Of a stretch of 5,539 nucleotides of DNA, positions 1 to 4,825 are shown one piece after another. A program made the position numbers and the translations under genes. The stretch lies in assembly GCA_003228415.1 (NCBI GenBank), contig QIDL01000626.1, positions 1 to 5,539 on the forward strand, written 5' to 3'. How positions within the stretch are numbered: the first letter of the stretch is position 1; each line of letters begins with the position of its first letter. Below the pieces are notes generated by a model. That model did not search any database, had not been told where the DNA came from, and worked only from the letters and a program-made list of their open reading frames with translations. The stretch comes from Gammaproteobacteria bacterium (GTDB lineage: Bacteria; Pseudomonadota; Gammaproteobacteria; Pseudomonadales; Azotimanducaceae).

Positions 1-48
1 CCCATGGATCGAATTTCTGGAATGGACCGATCAATAGAGGAGCAATAG
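1..48 (+). other. possible 3' end of an upstream gene
   Basis: The second forward frame is open from base 2 to a TAG at 35-37 and reads PWIEFLEWTDQ, a plausible protein C-terminus. The first frame is open to a TAG at 46-48. Either could be the tail of a gene starting outside the window. With so few codons this is only a possibility, and no domain can be recognised. Confidence 0.2.
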
Positions 49-68
49 AGGAGCAATAGAGGAGCAAT
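32..68 (+). repeat. 11-bp tandem repeat, three perfect copies plus a partial one
   Basis: The unit CAATAGAGGAG occurs perfectly at 32-42, 43-53 and 54-64, and a fourth copy starts at 65 (CAAT) and merges into the start of the next gene. Each copy holds a Shine-Dalgarno-like AGAGGAG and a TAG stop. Because the unit is 11 bp, the TAGs at 35, 46 and 57 fall in all three forward frames, so the array stops any translation arriving from upstream. Repeats of this kind can change copy number by slippage; whether this one does is not visible here. Confidence 0.9.
59..64 (+). promoter_or_regulatory. ribosome binding site in the last repeat copy
   Basis: GAGGAG at 59-64 is only 2 bases from the ATG at 67 but 8 bases from the in-frame ATG at 73. 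The spacing favours 73 as the real start of the small gene. The copy at 48-53 could serve the ATG at 67, but with a long 13-base spacer. Confidence 0.6.
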
Positions 69-72
69 GAAG

Positions 73-339
73 ATGCTGAAAGCACGGAGGGTCGTGGTCC
101 TGGCTGCTGCTGCTGCTGCGGCAGGTAGCGCTGGGTGTGGCCAGGAATCGGCAGCACCGGGAGCATCGGCGACCCCGGATACCGAAGTCGGCGTGGGACG
201 GCAGCCTGATGAGACGGCGGGGAGGCTGTCCAACGAGACGATCGAGGCGGCAAAGGCCGCCGCGCTGGCTGCCGAGCGCGCCGCTGAAGAGGTGGCCGAC
301 GCAGTGGAGAAGGCAAAAAGGGAAGCCGAGGGAAACTGA
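73..339 (+). CDS. small alanine-rich putative lipoprotein, function unknown
   Basis: This is a short exported protein of 88 residues (90 if the ATG at 67 is used). A basic N-terminus (KARR) is followed by a hydrophobic run of valines and alanines and then GSAGC, with Cys23 as the likely lipidated residue. The lipobox S-A-G-C has the right -1 and -2 residues but an unusual Ser at -3, so a plain Sec signal peptide is an alternative. If it is lipidated, the absence of Asp after the Cys suggests the outer membrane by the enterobacterial rule. The middle (roughly residues 26-52) is polar and probably disordered. The C-terminal third is an Ala/Glu/Lys-rich amphipathic helix that could form a coiled coil. 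The alanine run of the signal is encoded by five GCT codons at 103-117. The start at 73 was chosen on ribosome-binding-site spacing. I do not recognise the family. The gene stands alone, followed by a hairpin terminator. Confidence 0.65.
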   Translation: MLKARRVVVLAAAAAAAGSAGCGQESAAPGASATPDTEVGVGRQPDETAGRLSNETIEAAKAAALAAERAAEEVADAVEKAKREAEGN

Positions 340-372
340 GCCGATCCGGCAGGAACTCTACATATTCGACCC

Positions 373-394
373 CGCCAGGGAGCGCTGGCGTTTT
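373..394 (+). terminator. short intrinsic terminator after the small lipoprotein gene
   Basis: CGCCAG (373-378) pairs perfectly with CTGGCG (385-390) across a 6-base loop, and TTTT follows at 391-394. The stem is GC-rich but only 6 bp and the T run is short, so termination may be partial. It lies 34 bases after the stop of the upstream gene, which fits its role. Confidence 0.55.
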
Positions 395-472
395 GCCTAT
401 GGGCAGGCCAGAGGTTAGTATTCACGGTTTGACACTTCGATCATTCGGTTGGTGAGTCGGACGCCGCTCAAA

Positions 473-493
473 GCCTGCACACTGAAAGCAGGC
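473..493. other. inverted repeat in the thiolase leader
   Basis: GCCTGC (473-478) and GCAGGC (488-493) form a perfect 6-bp dyad with a 9-base spacer, about 50 bases before the thiolase start. There is no T run, so it is not an intrinsic terminator. It could be an operator or a hairpin in the 5' leader. No named regulator site is recognised. Confidence 0.35.
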
Positions 494-545
494 AAACAGG
501 GTCGTACTCTCGTCTTCCAGTATATTTCTCAATCAGGGGTAACTC

Positions 546-1730
546 ATGAAAGACGTAGTAATCGTCGACAGCGTCCGTACCGGACTCGCCAAGTCGTTCC
601 GCGGCAGCTTCAATCAGACCCGCTCCGACGACATGCTCGCGCATTGCATCGATTCACTGCTGGAACGCAACGCCAGCGTCGCTGCTGACGAAGTCGAAGA
701 TGTGGTTGTTGGTTGTGCCAGTCACTCCGGTGAGCAGGATGGCAACCTGGCCCGGCTGTCCGTCGTCCTCTCTAAACTGCCGATCACGACCGCTGGTTTG
801 ACCATCAATCGCTTCTGCTCCTCCGGCCTGCAGTCCATCGCCATCGCTGCCAATCAGATTGCCTCCGGTCAAACGGAGGTGGCGATTGCCGGCGGCGCGG
901 ATTCTATTTCCATGCGTACTCGCCAGGAGCCCGGTAAAGCTGAATTGAACAAGCGTCTGCTGGAAGAGAAACCGGATATTTTCATGGCCATGGGCAATAC
1001 CGCTGAGGTCGTTGCACGCCGTTATCAGGTGACCCGCGAGGCGCAGGACGAATACGCGCTGCAGAGCCAGCAACGGTACGCGGCGGCGGTAGAAGCCGGC
1101 AAGATTGCGGAAGAAATTGTCCCCATGAAGGCAAACATGCTGAAAGTAGACAAGGAAACCGGCGACGAGAGCCGGGTGGATGTGGTGGTGGACAAAGACG
1201 AGTGCAACCGCCCGAATACCACCCTGGAAGCGCTGGCGGGTCTCGCCCCGGCCTTCGAAGAGGACGGCACCGTCACTGCGGGAAATGCTTCGCAACTTTC
1301 GGACGGCGCTTCCATGACCCTGTTGATGAGCGCCGATCGCGCCGCTCAACTCGGCATAGAGCCGATTGGCATCTATCGTGGCTTTACCGTGGCCGGCTGC
1401 GAGCCGGACGAGATGGGTATCGGCCCGGTATTTGCCATCCCGCGCCTGCTGAAGAATGCCGGCCTGGAACTCGACGATATCGACCTCTGGGAACTCAATG
1501 AAGCCTTTGCATCGCAGTGCCTGTATTGCCGGGATAAGCTGGGCATCGATCCAGAACGCTACAACGTGCTCGGCGGCAGCATCAGTATCGGCCATCCTTT
1601 CGGTATGACCGGTTCCCGCCAGACCGGACTGGTACTGCGGGAGCTCAACCGCCGTGGCAAAAAGTACGGTGTCGTCACGATGTGCATTGGCGGTGGTCAA
1701 GGTGCGGCGGGTCTCTTCGAGGCGGCTTGA
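546..1730 (+). CDS. thiolase (acetyl-CoA C-acyltransferase / acetyltransferase)
   Basis: This is a cytoplasmic thiolase of 394 residues, the usual length. Such enzymes either cleave 3-ketoacyl-CoA with CoA to give acetyl-CoA and a shortened acyl-CoA (fatty-acid beta-oxidation), or run the reverse condensation to acetoacetyl-CoA. The N-terminal motif VIVDSVRTGLAKSFRG is typical. The nucleophilic cysteine is Cys91 in NRFCSSGLQ. The NEAF motif is at 318-321. His350 lies in the signature GGSISIGHPFGMTG, and the second catalytic cysteine is Cys380 in CIGGGQG. All catalytic residues are therefore present. The start is supported by AGGGG at 535-539, 6 bases before the ATG. No fadB-like hydratase/dehydrogenase gene lies beside it in this window, so the chain-length preference cannot be read from context; FadA-like, FadI-like and AtoB-like roles are all possible. 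The thiolase call is firm, the substrate is not known. Confidence 0.96.
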   Translation: MKDVVIVDSVRTGLAKSFRGSFNQTRSDDMLAHCIDSLLERNASVAADEVEDVVVGCASHSGEQDGNLARLSVVLSKLPITTAGLTINRFCSSGLQSIAIAANQIASGQTEVAIAGGADSISMRTRQEPGKAELNKRLLEEKPDIFMAMGNTAEVVARRYQVTREAQDEYALQSQQRYAAAVEAGKIAEEIVPMKANMLKVDKETGDESRVDVVVDKDECNRPNTTLEALAGLAPAFEEDGTVTAGNASQLSDGASMTLLMSADRAAQLGIEPIGIYRGFTVAGCEPDEMGIGPVFAIPRLLKNAGLELDDIDLWELNEAFASQCLYCRDKLGIDPERYNVLGGSISIGHPFGMTGSRQTGLVLRELNRRGKKYGVVTMCIGGGQGAAGLFEAA

Positions 1731-1774
1731 ACCGGCAGCATCGGGCCACCGATCGAGTCATTTCATTCAGATTC

Positions 1775-1790
1775 GTTACAATTTGAAACT
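1775..1790. promoter_or_regulatory. candidate OmpR box upstream of the secreted protein-ompR-envZ operon
   Basis: GTTACA (1775-1780) and GAAACT (1785-1790) are two half-sites with their G-N3-C cores exactly 10 bp apart, the tandem layout used by OmpR on enterobacterial porin promoters. A -10-like TACAAT (1777-1782, five of six matches to TATAAT) lies inside the box, with a poor -35 (GAGTCA, 1755-1760) 16 bp upstream. If that promoter is real, OmpR bound here would overlap the -10 and probably repress. The match is by eye and short. Confidence 0.4.
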
Positions 1791-1810
1791 GACGCGAAAT
1801 GGCCTTGAAA

Positions 1811-1838
1811 CAGCCGCCGGTCAGAATATCGGCGGCTG
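1811..1838. other. perfect 9-bp hairpin between thiolase and the operon
   Basis: CAGCCGCCG (1811-1819) pairs perfectly with CGGCGGCTG (1830-1838) across a 10-base loop. On the plus strand it is followed by ATCGCC with no T run, so it is not a standard intrinsic terminator for the thiolase. On the minus strand TTTC follows, which is also weak. It could be a thiolase 3' mRNA stabiliser or a factor-assisted stop. If transcription begins near the box at 1775-1790, it would instead be a leader hairpin of the downstream operon, ending 29 bases before the proposed start codon. Confidence 0.5.
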
Positions 1839-1867
1839 ATCGCCCCACCAGGCGTAGCCGGGAAACT

Positions 1868-2530
1868 ATGTATTGTATCGGACCGTCACGTCAGGCAAGA
1901 ACTCCACCCAGGCAGCGCATTCTGGAGCAGCTGGCTGTCGTTCTTTTATCCGTGGTCGCCATGCTGTCCGCCGCCGCCTCGTCCTTCGCGGATGCAGGGG
2001 CAAAAACAGCGGCTGCCGCTGCAACAGATCCTGCGACTGGCCCGGAACGAAACGGCGGTGCCACATCGGCGAGGCTGGTGAACTCACCTCTGCTGCGGCT
2101 GCCGAACTACTCCCAGAAAAGCGATCGTCAACTGACCGAGCTCGGTGTCCGTTGGGACGAACTGGGCTCGCACGAGCAACAGGCACTGTTACGTGAGGTC
2201 AAACTCCGCATGGCGCAGCGTAAGGATGCAGATGGCGTGCTGACGATACGCACTCAGCGTCGCTATGGCCGGGTCAGCCGCTCAGGTGAACGGTACATAA
2301 AAATTGAAACCAGAGTGGTTCGAGTGCGCCCTGTCGATCCGAGTCGAAAATCCGGTCAGCAATCCTTCGGGGTGGGCTTCGAACAACGTACAGCGAGTAG
2401 CGAAGCCAAATCTACTGGCGAGCGGGGTCCGGAAAACGGGCCGTCAGAGTCGGTCTCCCCGCCACCCGTACGGGCTGCAACCCCACCGCTCCTGCGGGTC
2501 AATGGGCGGGTCGATGATCCTGCTCCTTAG
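1868..2530 (+). CDS. secreted basic protein of unknown function, first gene of the ompR-envZ operon
   Basis: I do not recognise this family with confidence. From the ATG at 1868 the product has 220 residues. It has an arginine-rich N-region (about 1-21), a hydrophobic segment (about 22-40) and a likely signal peptidase cut after Ala41 (SSFA before DAG), so it should be periplasmic or exported. An Ala/Thr-rich linker leads to a predicted helical part (about 80-117) containing RWDELGSHEQQALLREV, which faintly recalls DUF3106-type proteins. Next comes a basic, strand-like part (about 125-155, with QRRYGRV and ETRVVRVRP). The tail is disordered and rich in Ser, Glu and Pro. An upstream in-frame ATG at 1799 would add 23 residues before the signal and has no ribosome binding site. 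The 1868 start has only a weak GGGA at 1860-1863. Only 17 bases separate its stop from ompR, so it is probably co-transcribed and may be an envelope accessory of that system; that role is inference. Confidence 0.7.
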   Translation: MYCIGPSRQARTPPRQRILEQLAVVLLSVVAMLSAAASSFADAGAKTAAAAATDPATGPERNGGATSARLVNSPLLRLPNYSQKSDRQLTELGVRWDELGSHEQQALLREVKLRMAQRKDADGVLTIRTQRRYGRVSRSGERYIKIETRVVRVRPVDPSRKSGQQSFGVGFEQRTASSEAKSTGERGPENGPSESVSPPPVRAATPPLLRVNGRVDDPAP

Positions 2531-2547
2531 CGAGCTCAGGTGGCCGA

Positions 2548-3261
2548 GTGGAAACTGAAGCCGCGAAACTGCTGGTTGTAGACGACGACCCTGAAATCTG
2601 CGAGCTCACCCAGGCCTACCTCACCCAACAGGGATTCATCGTTCATTGCGTAGATAGTGGCGAGGCCATGGACACCTTTCTCGCCCGGGAGACCGTAGAT
2701 CTGGTGGTGCTGGACCTGATGCTGCCCGGCGAACATGGCCTGTCTATCGCCCGCCGGCTCAAGAACGAAAGTCAGTTGCCTATCGTGATCGTATCAGCCC
2801 AGGGCGACGACATCGACAGAATCGTCGGCCTGGAAGTCGGAGCCGATGACTACCTCGCCAAGCCCTTCAACCCTCGTGAGTTGCTGGCAAGGATTCGTGC
2901 CGTGCTGCGTCGTGCGCAGGGGGCTGGCAGCGGCAGTGACGTTGCCGACGGCAAGACGCAGTTCGGCGAGTTCGAGCTGGATATCGGGTCTCATCGGCTC
3001 GCAAAAAACGGTGTCCCGGTATCTCTCACCTCCGGGGAGTTCGACCTGTTGGGTATCCTGGTGTCGCACCCGAACAAAGTGCTCGATAGAGACCGAATTC
3101 TCGATCTTCTGACCGGTGCCGAGCGATCGCCATTTGATCGCAGCATAGACGTCCGGGTTACCCGGTTGCGCGGTAAGATCGAAAAAGATCCGTCTCGGCC
3201 GGTGTTCATCAAGACGATTTGGGGCAAGGGCTATATGTTCTGCCCCGATGGTGATGTCTGA
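2548..3261 (+). CDS. ompR: OmpR-type response regulator
   Basis: This is a cytoplasmic transcription factor of 237 residues and the partner of the kinase encoded next. The N-terminal receiver domain (about 6-122) has the acidic pocket Asp12-Asp14, the phospho-acceptor Asp56 in VVLDLMLPG, Ser83 at the switch position and Lys105 in AKPFNPRELLARIRAVLRR. That last stretch, and DRIVGLEVGADDY before it, are nearly those of E. coli OmpR. The C-terminal winged-helix DNA-binding domain (about 138-234) has the LTSGEF motif, the recognition-helix region RSIDVRVTRLR and the wing IWGKGYMFCPDG, again OmpR-like. The start is GTG at 2548, preceded by AGG at 2538-2540 with a 7-base gap. The kinase gene overlaps its 3' end, so the two are translationally coupled. 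In known systems phospho-OmpR controls porins and small RNAs; the targets here are unknown apart from the two candidate boxes in this window. Confidence 0.96.
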   Translation: METEAAKLLVVDDDPEICELTQAYLTQQGFIVHCVDSGEAMDTFLARETVDLVVLDLMLPGEHGLSIARRLKNESQLPIVIVSAQGDDIDRIVGLEVGADDYLAKPFNPRELLARIRAVLRRAQGAGSGSDVADGKTQFGEFELDIGSHRLAKNGVPVSLTSGEFDLLGILVSHPNKVLDRDRILDLLTGAERSPFDRSIDVRVTRLRGKIEKDPSRPVFIKTIWGKGYMFCPDGDV

Positions 3262-4540
3262 TTCGGCGAATAAATATGGCCAGGGATCCCTCCTCGCACG
3301 TACCAACCTGACACTGGCGGTGAGCTCGCTGCTCATCGCAACCGTGTCGATCGCGGCGCTCAACATTTATCTCATCGACCCCATCGCGGGACAGTCGGCC
3401 AACGATGAGGCAGCATTGCTGGTGTTGTCTGCTCAAACCTGGGTTGAGCTACCGCCGGATGCGCGACCCTATTTCGAGCTCGAACTGGCTCAGAACCACG
3501 ATCTCATTGTCAGCGCGGTGCCTCGCCAGGTGGAGGAAGCAACTCTCGAGCAACCCTACCTGAGCCTGCTGCAGGATCGGTTGAGAGAAAGGTTGGGTGA
3601 GCCGGTCGTGCTGCTGGAAGGAGACGAACTGATCTGGTTGGATGTTTCCATGGGTGGCCATCGGCTGCAGATTGGATTTTCGCCGGATCGGCGAGACATT
3701 CAACCCCTGTACATCGGTATCATAATATTCGGGTTGGGGGCGGCGATTGTGTTCGTCACCTCACTTTTCATTGTCCAGAGAATTACCCGCCCGCTGGTCC
3801 AGGCGGCCGAACGCGTGGAGTCGTTTCGAGGTGGTGAAAACTTTGAACCTCTGCCCGAACAGGGACCGGGAGAGTTGGTTTCTCTGGCGCGAAATTTCAA
3901 CACCATGGCTCGCGAAATATCCGCTCTACTGTCCAACCGAACGACCCTGCTGGCCGGTATCTCCCACGATTTACGCACGCCGTTGACGCGAATGCGGCTG
4001 GCGCTGGAACTGTTGCCGAAAGATGTGGATCCGAAGCTGGTGGAAAGATTTGAGCGCAATCTGGAGTCGATGGACGCGCTGATTGGCGATACGTTGCGAT
4101 TTGCCCGTGGCACCAGCGAAGCACAACAGATGGTGGCTCTGGAGCCGTTTGTCCTCGATGTGGTGGAAAGTTACGATGCCTCCATACCCTATGACGGAAA
4201 ATCAGCGGCGGATCTGATGTTACCTCTGGCAGCAGGTGCGTTGAAGCGCGTGTTAACCAATCTGATCAGCAATGCGCAACAGCACGGCAGTTCGGTGAGG
4301 GTCTGTCTGGATGGTGGCGACATTCACGTCATTGATAGCGGTCCCGGGATCCCGGACGAGTTCAAAGAACAGGTCTTCCAACCTTTTTTCCGGTTGGATA
4401 GCTCTCGCAGCAGCATCACCGGTGGTAGCGGCTTGGGGCTGGCCATCGTCCAGCAACTCTGCCAGGCCCATGGCTGGCGGGTCAGGATAGAGGATTCACC
4501 CGAACGAGGTACCGATGTCGTGGTTTCGGTCCCGGTGTAA
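3248..4540 (+). CDS. envZ: EnvZ-type sensor histidine kinase
   Basis: This is an inner-membrane sensor kinase of 430 residues (E. coli EnvZ has 450). TM1 is at about 18-43, then a periplasmic domain (about 44-154), TM2 (about 155-177), a HAMP domain (about 177-230), a dimerisation/phospho-acceptor helix with His240 in AGISHDLRTPLTRMRL, and an ATP-binding domain. The ATP-binding domain has the N box around Asn338 and Asn342, the G1 motif DSGPGIP (363-369), the F box FQPFF (377-381) and the G2 motif GGSGLGLAIV (392-401). The H box is almost identical to that of EnvZ. It should autophosphorylate on His240, pass the phosphate to Asp56 of the OmpR encoded upstream, and probably also remove it. Three in-frame starts lie within nine bases (ATG 3248, GTG 3251, ATG 3254), all inside the end of ompR. 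No clear ribosome binding site is seen, which fits coupling to ompR translation. The periplasmic sequence is not strongly conserved, so the stimulus is unknown. Confidence 0.95.
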   Translation: MVMSDSANKYGQGSLLARTNLTLAVSSLLIATVSIAALNIYLIDPIAGQSANDEAALLVLSAQTWVELPPDARPYFELELAQNHDLIVSAVPRQVEEATLEQPYLSLLQDRLRERLGEPVVLLEGDELIWLDVSMGGHRLQIGFSPDRRDIQPLYIGIIIFGLGAAIVFVTSLFIVQRITRPLVQAAERVESFRGGENFEPLPEQGPGELVSLARNFNTMAREISALLSNRTTLLAGISHDLRTPLTRMRLALELLPKDVDPKLVERFERNLESMDALIGDTLRFARGTSEAQQMVALEPFVLDVVESYDASIPYDGKSAADLMLPLAAGALKRVLTNLISNAQQHGSSVRVCLDGGDIHVIDSGPGIPDEFKEQVFQPFFRLDSSRSSITGGSGLGLAIVQQLCQAHGWRVRIEDSPERGTDVVVSVPV

Positions 4541-4577
4541 GCAGCCGCTTAGTTTGCATAAATTGACCGATTGTGTG

Positions 4578-4597
4578 GTAACAAATTGTCACAAAAT
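4578..4597. promoter_or_regulatory. candidate OmpR box upstream of the predicted small RNA
   Basis: Two 10-bp direct repeats lie head to tail, GTAACAAATT (4578-4587) and GTCACAAAAT (4588-4597), identical at 8 of 10 positions. The core reads GTAACA-N4-GTCACA, with the G-N3-C elements 10 bp apart as in OmpR-bound sites. The site lies after the envZ stop and beyond the end of the convergent mscS gene, so it cannot be an upstream activator of either flanking gene. The structured RNA that begins about 47 bp downstream is the natural target. Confidence 0.5.
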
Positions 4598-4612
4598 CCG
4601 TTGGGTGCGAAA

Positions 4613-4640
4613 TTCTCCCGAAACAGCTTTACGCCATAGT
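4613..4640 (+). promoter_or_regulatory. weak candidate promoter for the small RNA
   Basis: A -10-like CATAGT (4635-4640, four of six matches) has a poor -35 (TTCTCC, 4613-4618) 16 bp upstream. Transcription would start near 4646, about the foot of the first RNA helix. A poor -35 would be compatible with an activator bound at 4578-4597. The elements are weak, and processing from the envZ mRNA is an alternative source of the RNA. Confidence 0.25.
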
Positions 4641-4643
4641 AAT

Positions 4644-4784
4644 CCACGATCCGAAGCGAAAGTCTGATATCAGGATTTGCTATCAGAGGCTTCCAAATCG
4701 TGGTCAACATCCCGTTGAGACCTCTACCTGAAAAGAGGTCAGTCGAAAACCGCCGGTTCTCTCTCCAGGCCGGCGGTTTTTTTT
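4644..4784 (+). ncRNA. predicted structured small RNA downstream of envZ
   Basis: Four helices follow one another with almost no unpaired bases between them. P1 spans 4644-4703: CCACGAT pairs with ATCGTGG (4697-4703), GAAGC (4653-4657) with GCTTC (4689-4693), and TCTGATA (4663-4669) with TATCAGA (4681-4687), 19 bp in all with two internal loops and an 11-base apical loop. P2 is TCAAC/GTTGA (4704-4708/4714-4718). P3 is GACCTCT/AGAGGTC (4719-4725/4734-4740). P4 is the intrinsic terminator at 4746-4784. There is no plus-strand ATG in this gap. Exact boundaries depend on the unmapped 5' end. The RNA could come from its own promoter or be cut from the 3' UTR of the ompR-envZ mRNA, since no other terminator follows envZ. 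It matches no RNA family I can name (it lacks the repeated GGA loops of Rsm/Csr RNAs and the SRP RNA motif). The structure is directly visible; function and OmpR control are inference. Confidence 0.6.
4746..4784 (+). terminator. strong intrinsic terminator, possibly bidirectional
   Basis: ACCGCCGG (4749-4756) pairs with CCGGCGGT (4770-4777), and the flanking A and T runs extend the stem to 11 perfect base pairs (4746-4756/4770-4780). The loop has 13 bases and is pyrimidine-rich. Eight T (4777-4784) follow on the plus strand. On the minus strand the same stem is followed by TTTT, so it may also end transcription of the convergent mscS gene, whose stop is about 40 bases away. It ends the ompR-envZ transcript and the predicted small RNA. 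Confidence 0.93.
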
Positions 4785-4825
4785 GCCTGCGTGCCGATCC
4801 TTCACCCGTTTTGCCGTTGCCGTTG

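Noticed and set aside
429..434. Perfect -35 hexamer TTGACA upstream of the thiolase
   Set aside because: No acceptable -10 lies 16-18 bases downstream. The -10-like TATATT at 521-526 is too far away and has no -35 of its own, so I do not call a promoter.
449..688. Forward frame overlapping the thiolase start
   Set aside because: It runs into the thiolase in another frame, has no ribosome binding site and gives an arginine-rich product typical of a shadow frame.
654..1700. Long minus-strand open frame of 348 codons
   Set aside because: It lies wholly antisense to the thiolase, which has every catalytic motif. Its translation resembles no known protein, and long antisense frames are common opposite GC-rich genes.
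1740..1753. Small hairpin ATCGG/CCGAT after the thiolase stop as a terminator
   Set aside because: It has only 5 base pairs and no T run.
2794..3366. Minus-strand open frame of 190 codons across ompR and the start of envZ
   Set aside because: It is antisense to two clearly real genes, and its product shows no recognisable domain.
4574..4593. CRP-like palindrome TGTGG...TCACA
   Set aside because: The half-sites are 10 bases apart instead of the 6 that CRP needs. The direct-repeat reading fits better.
4644..4703. Integron attC site or mobile palindromic repeat as an explanation of the long inverted repeat
   Set aside because: No integrase, core-site triplets or second copy is present in the window, and the repeat is followed in order by further helices and a terminator.
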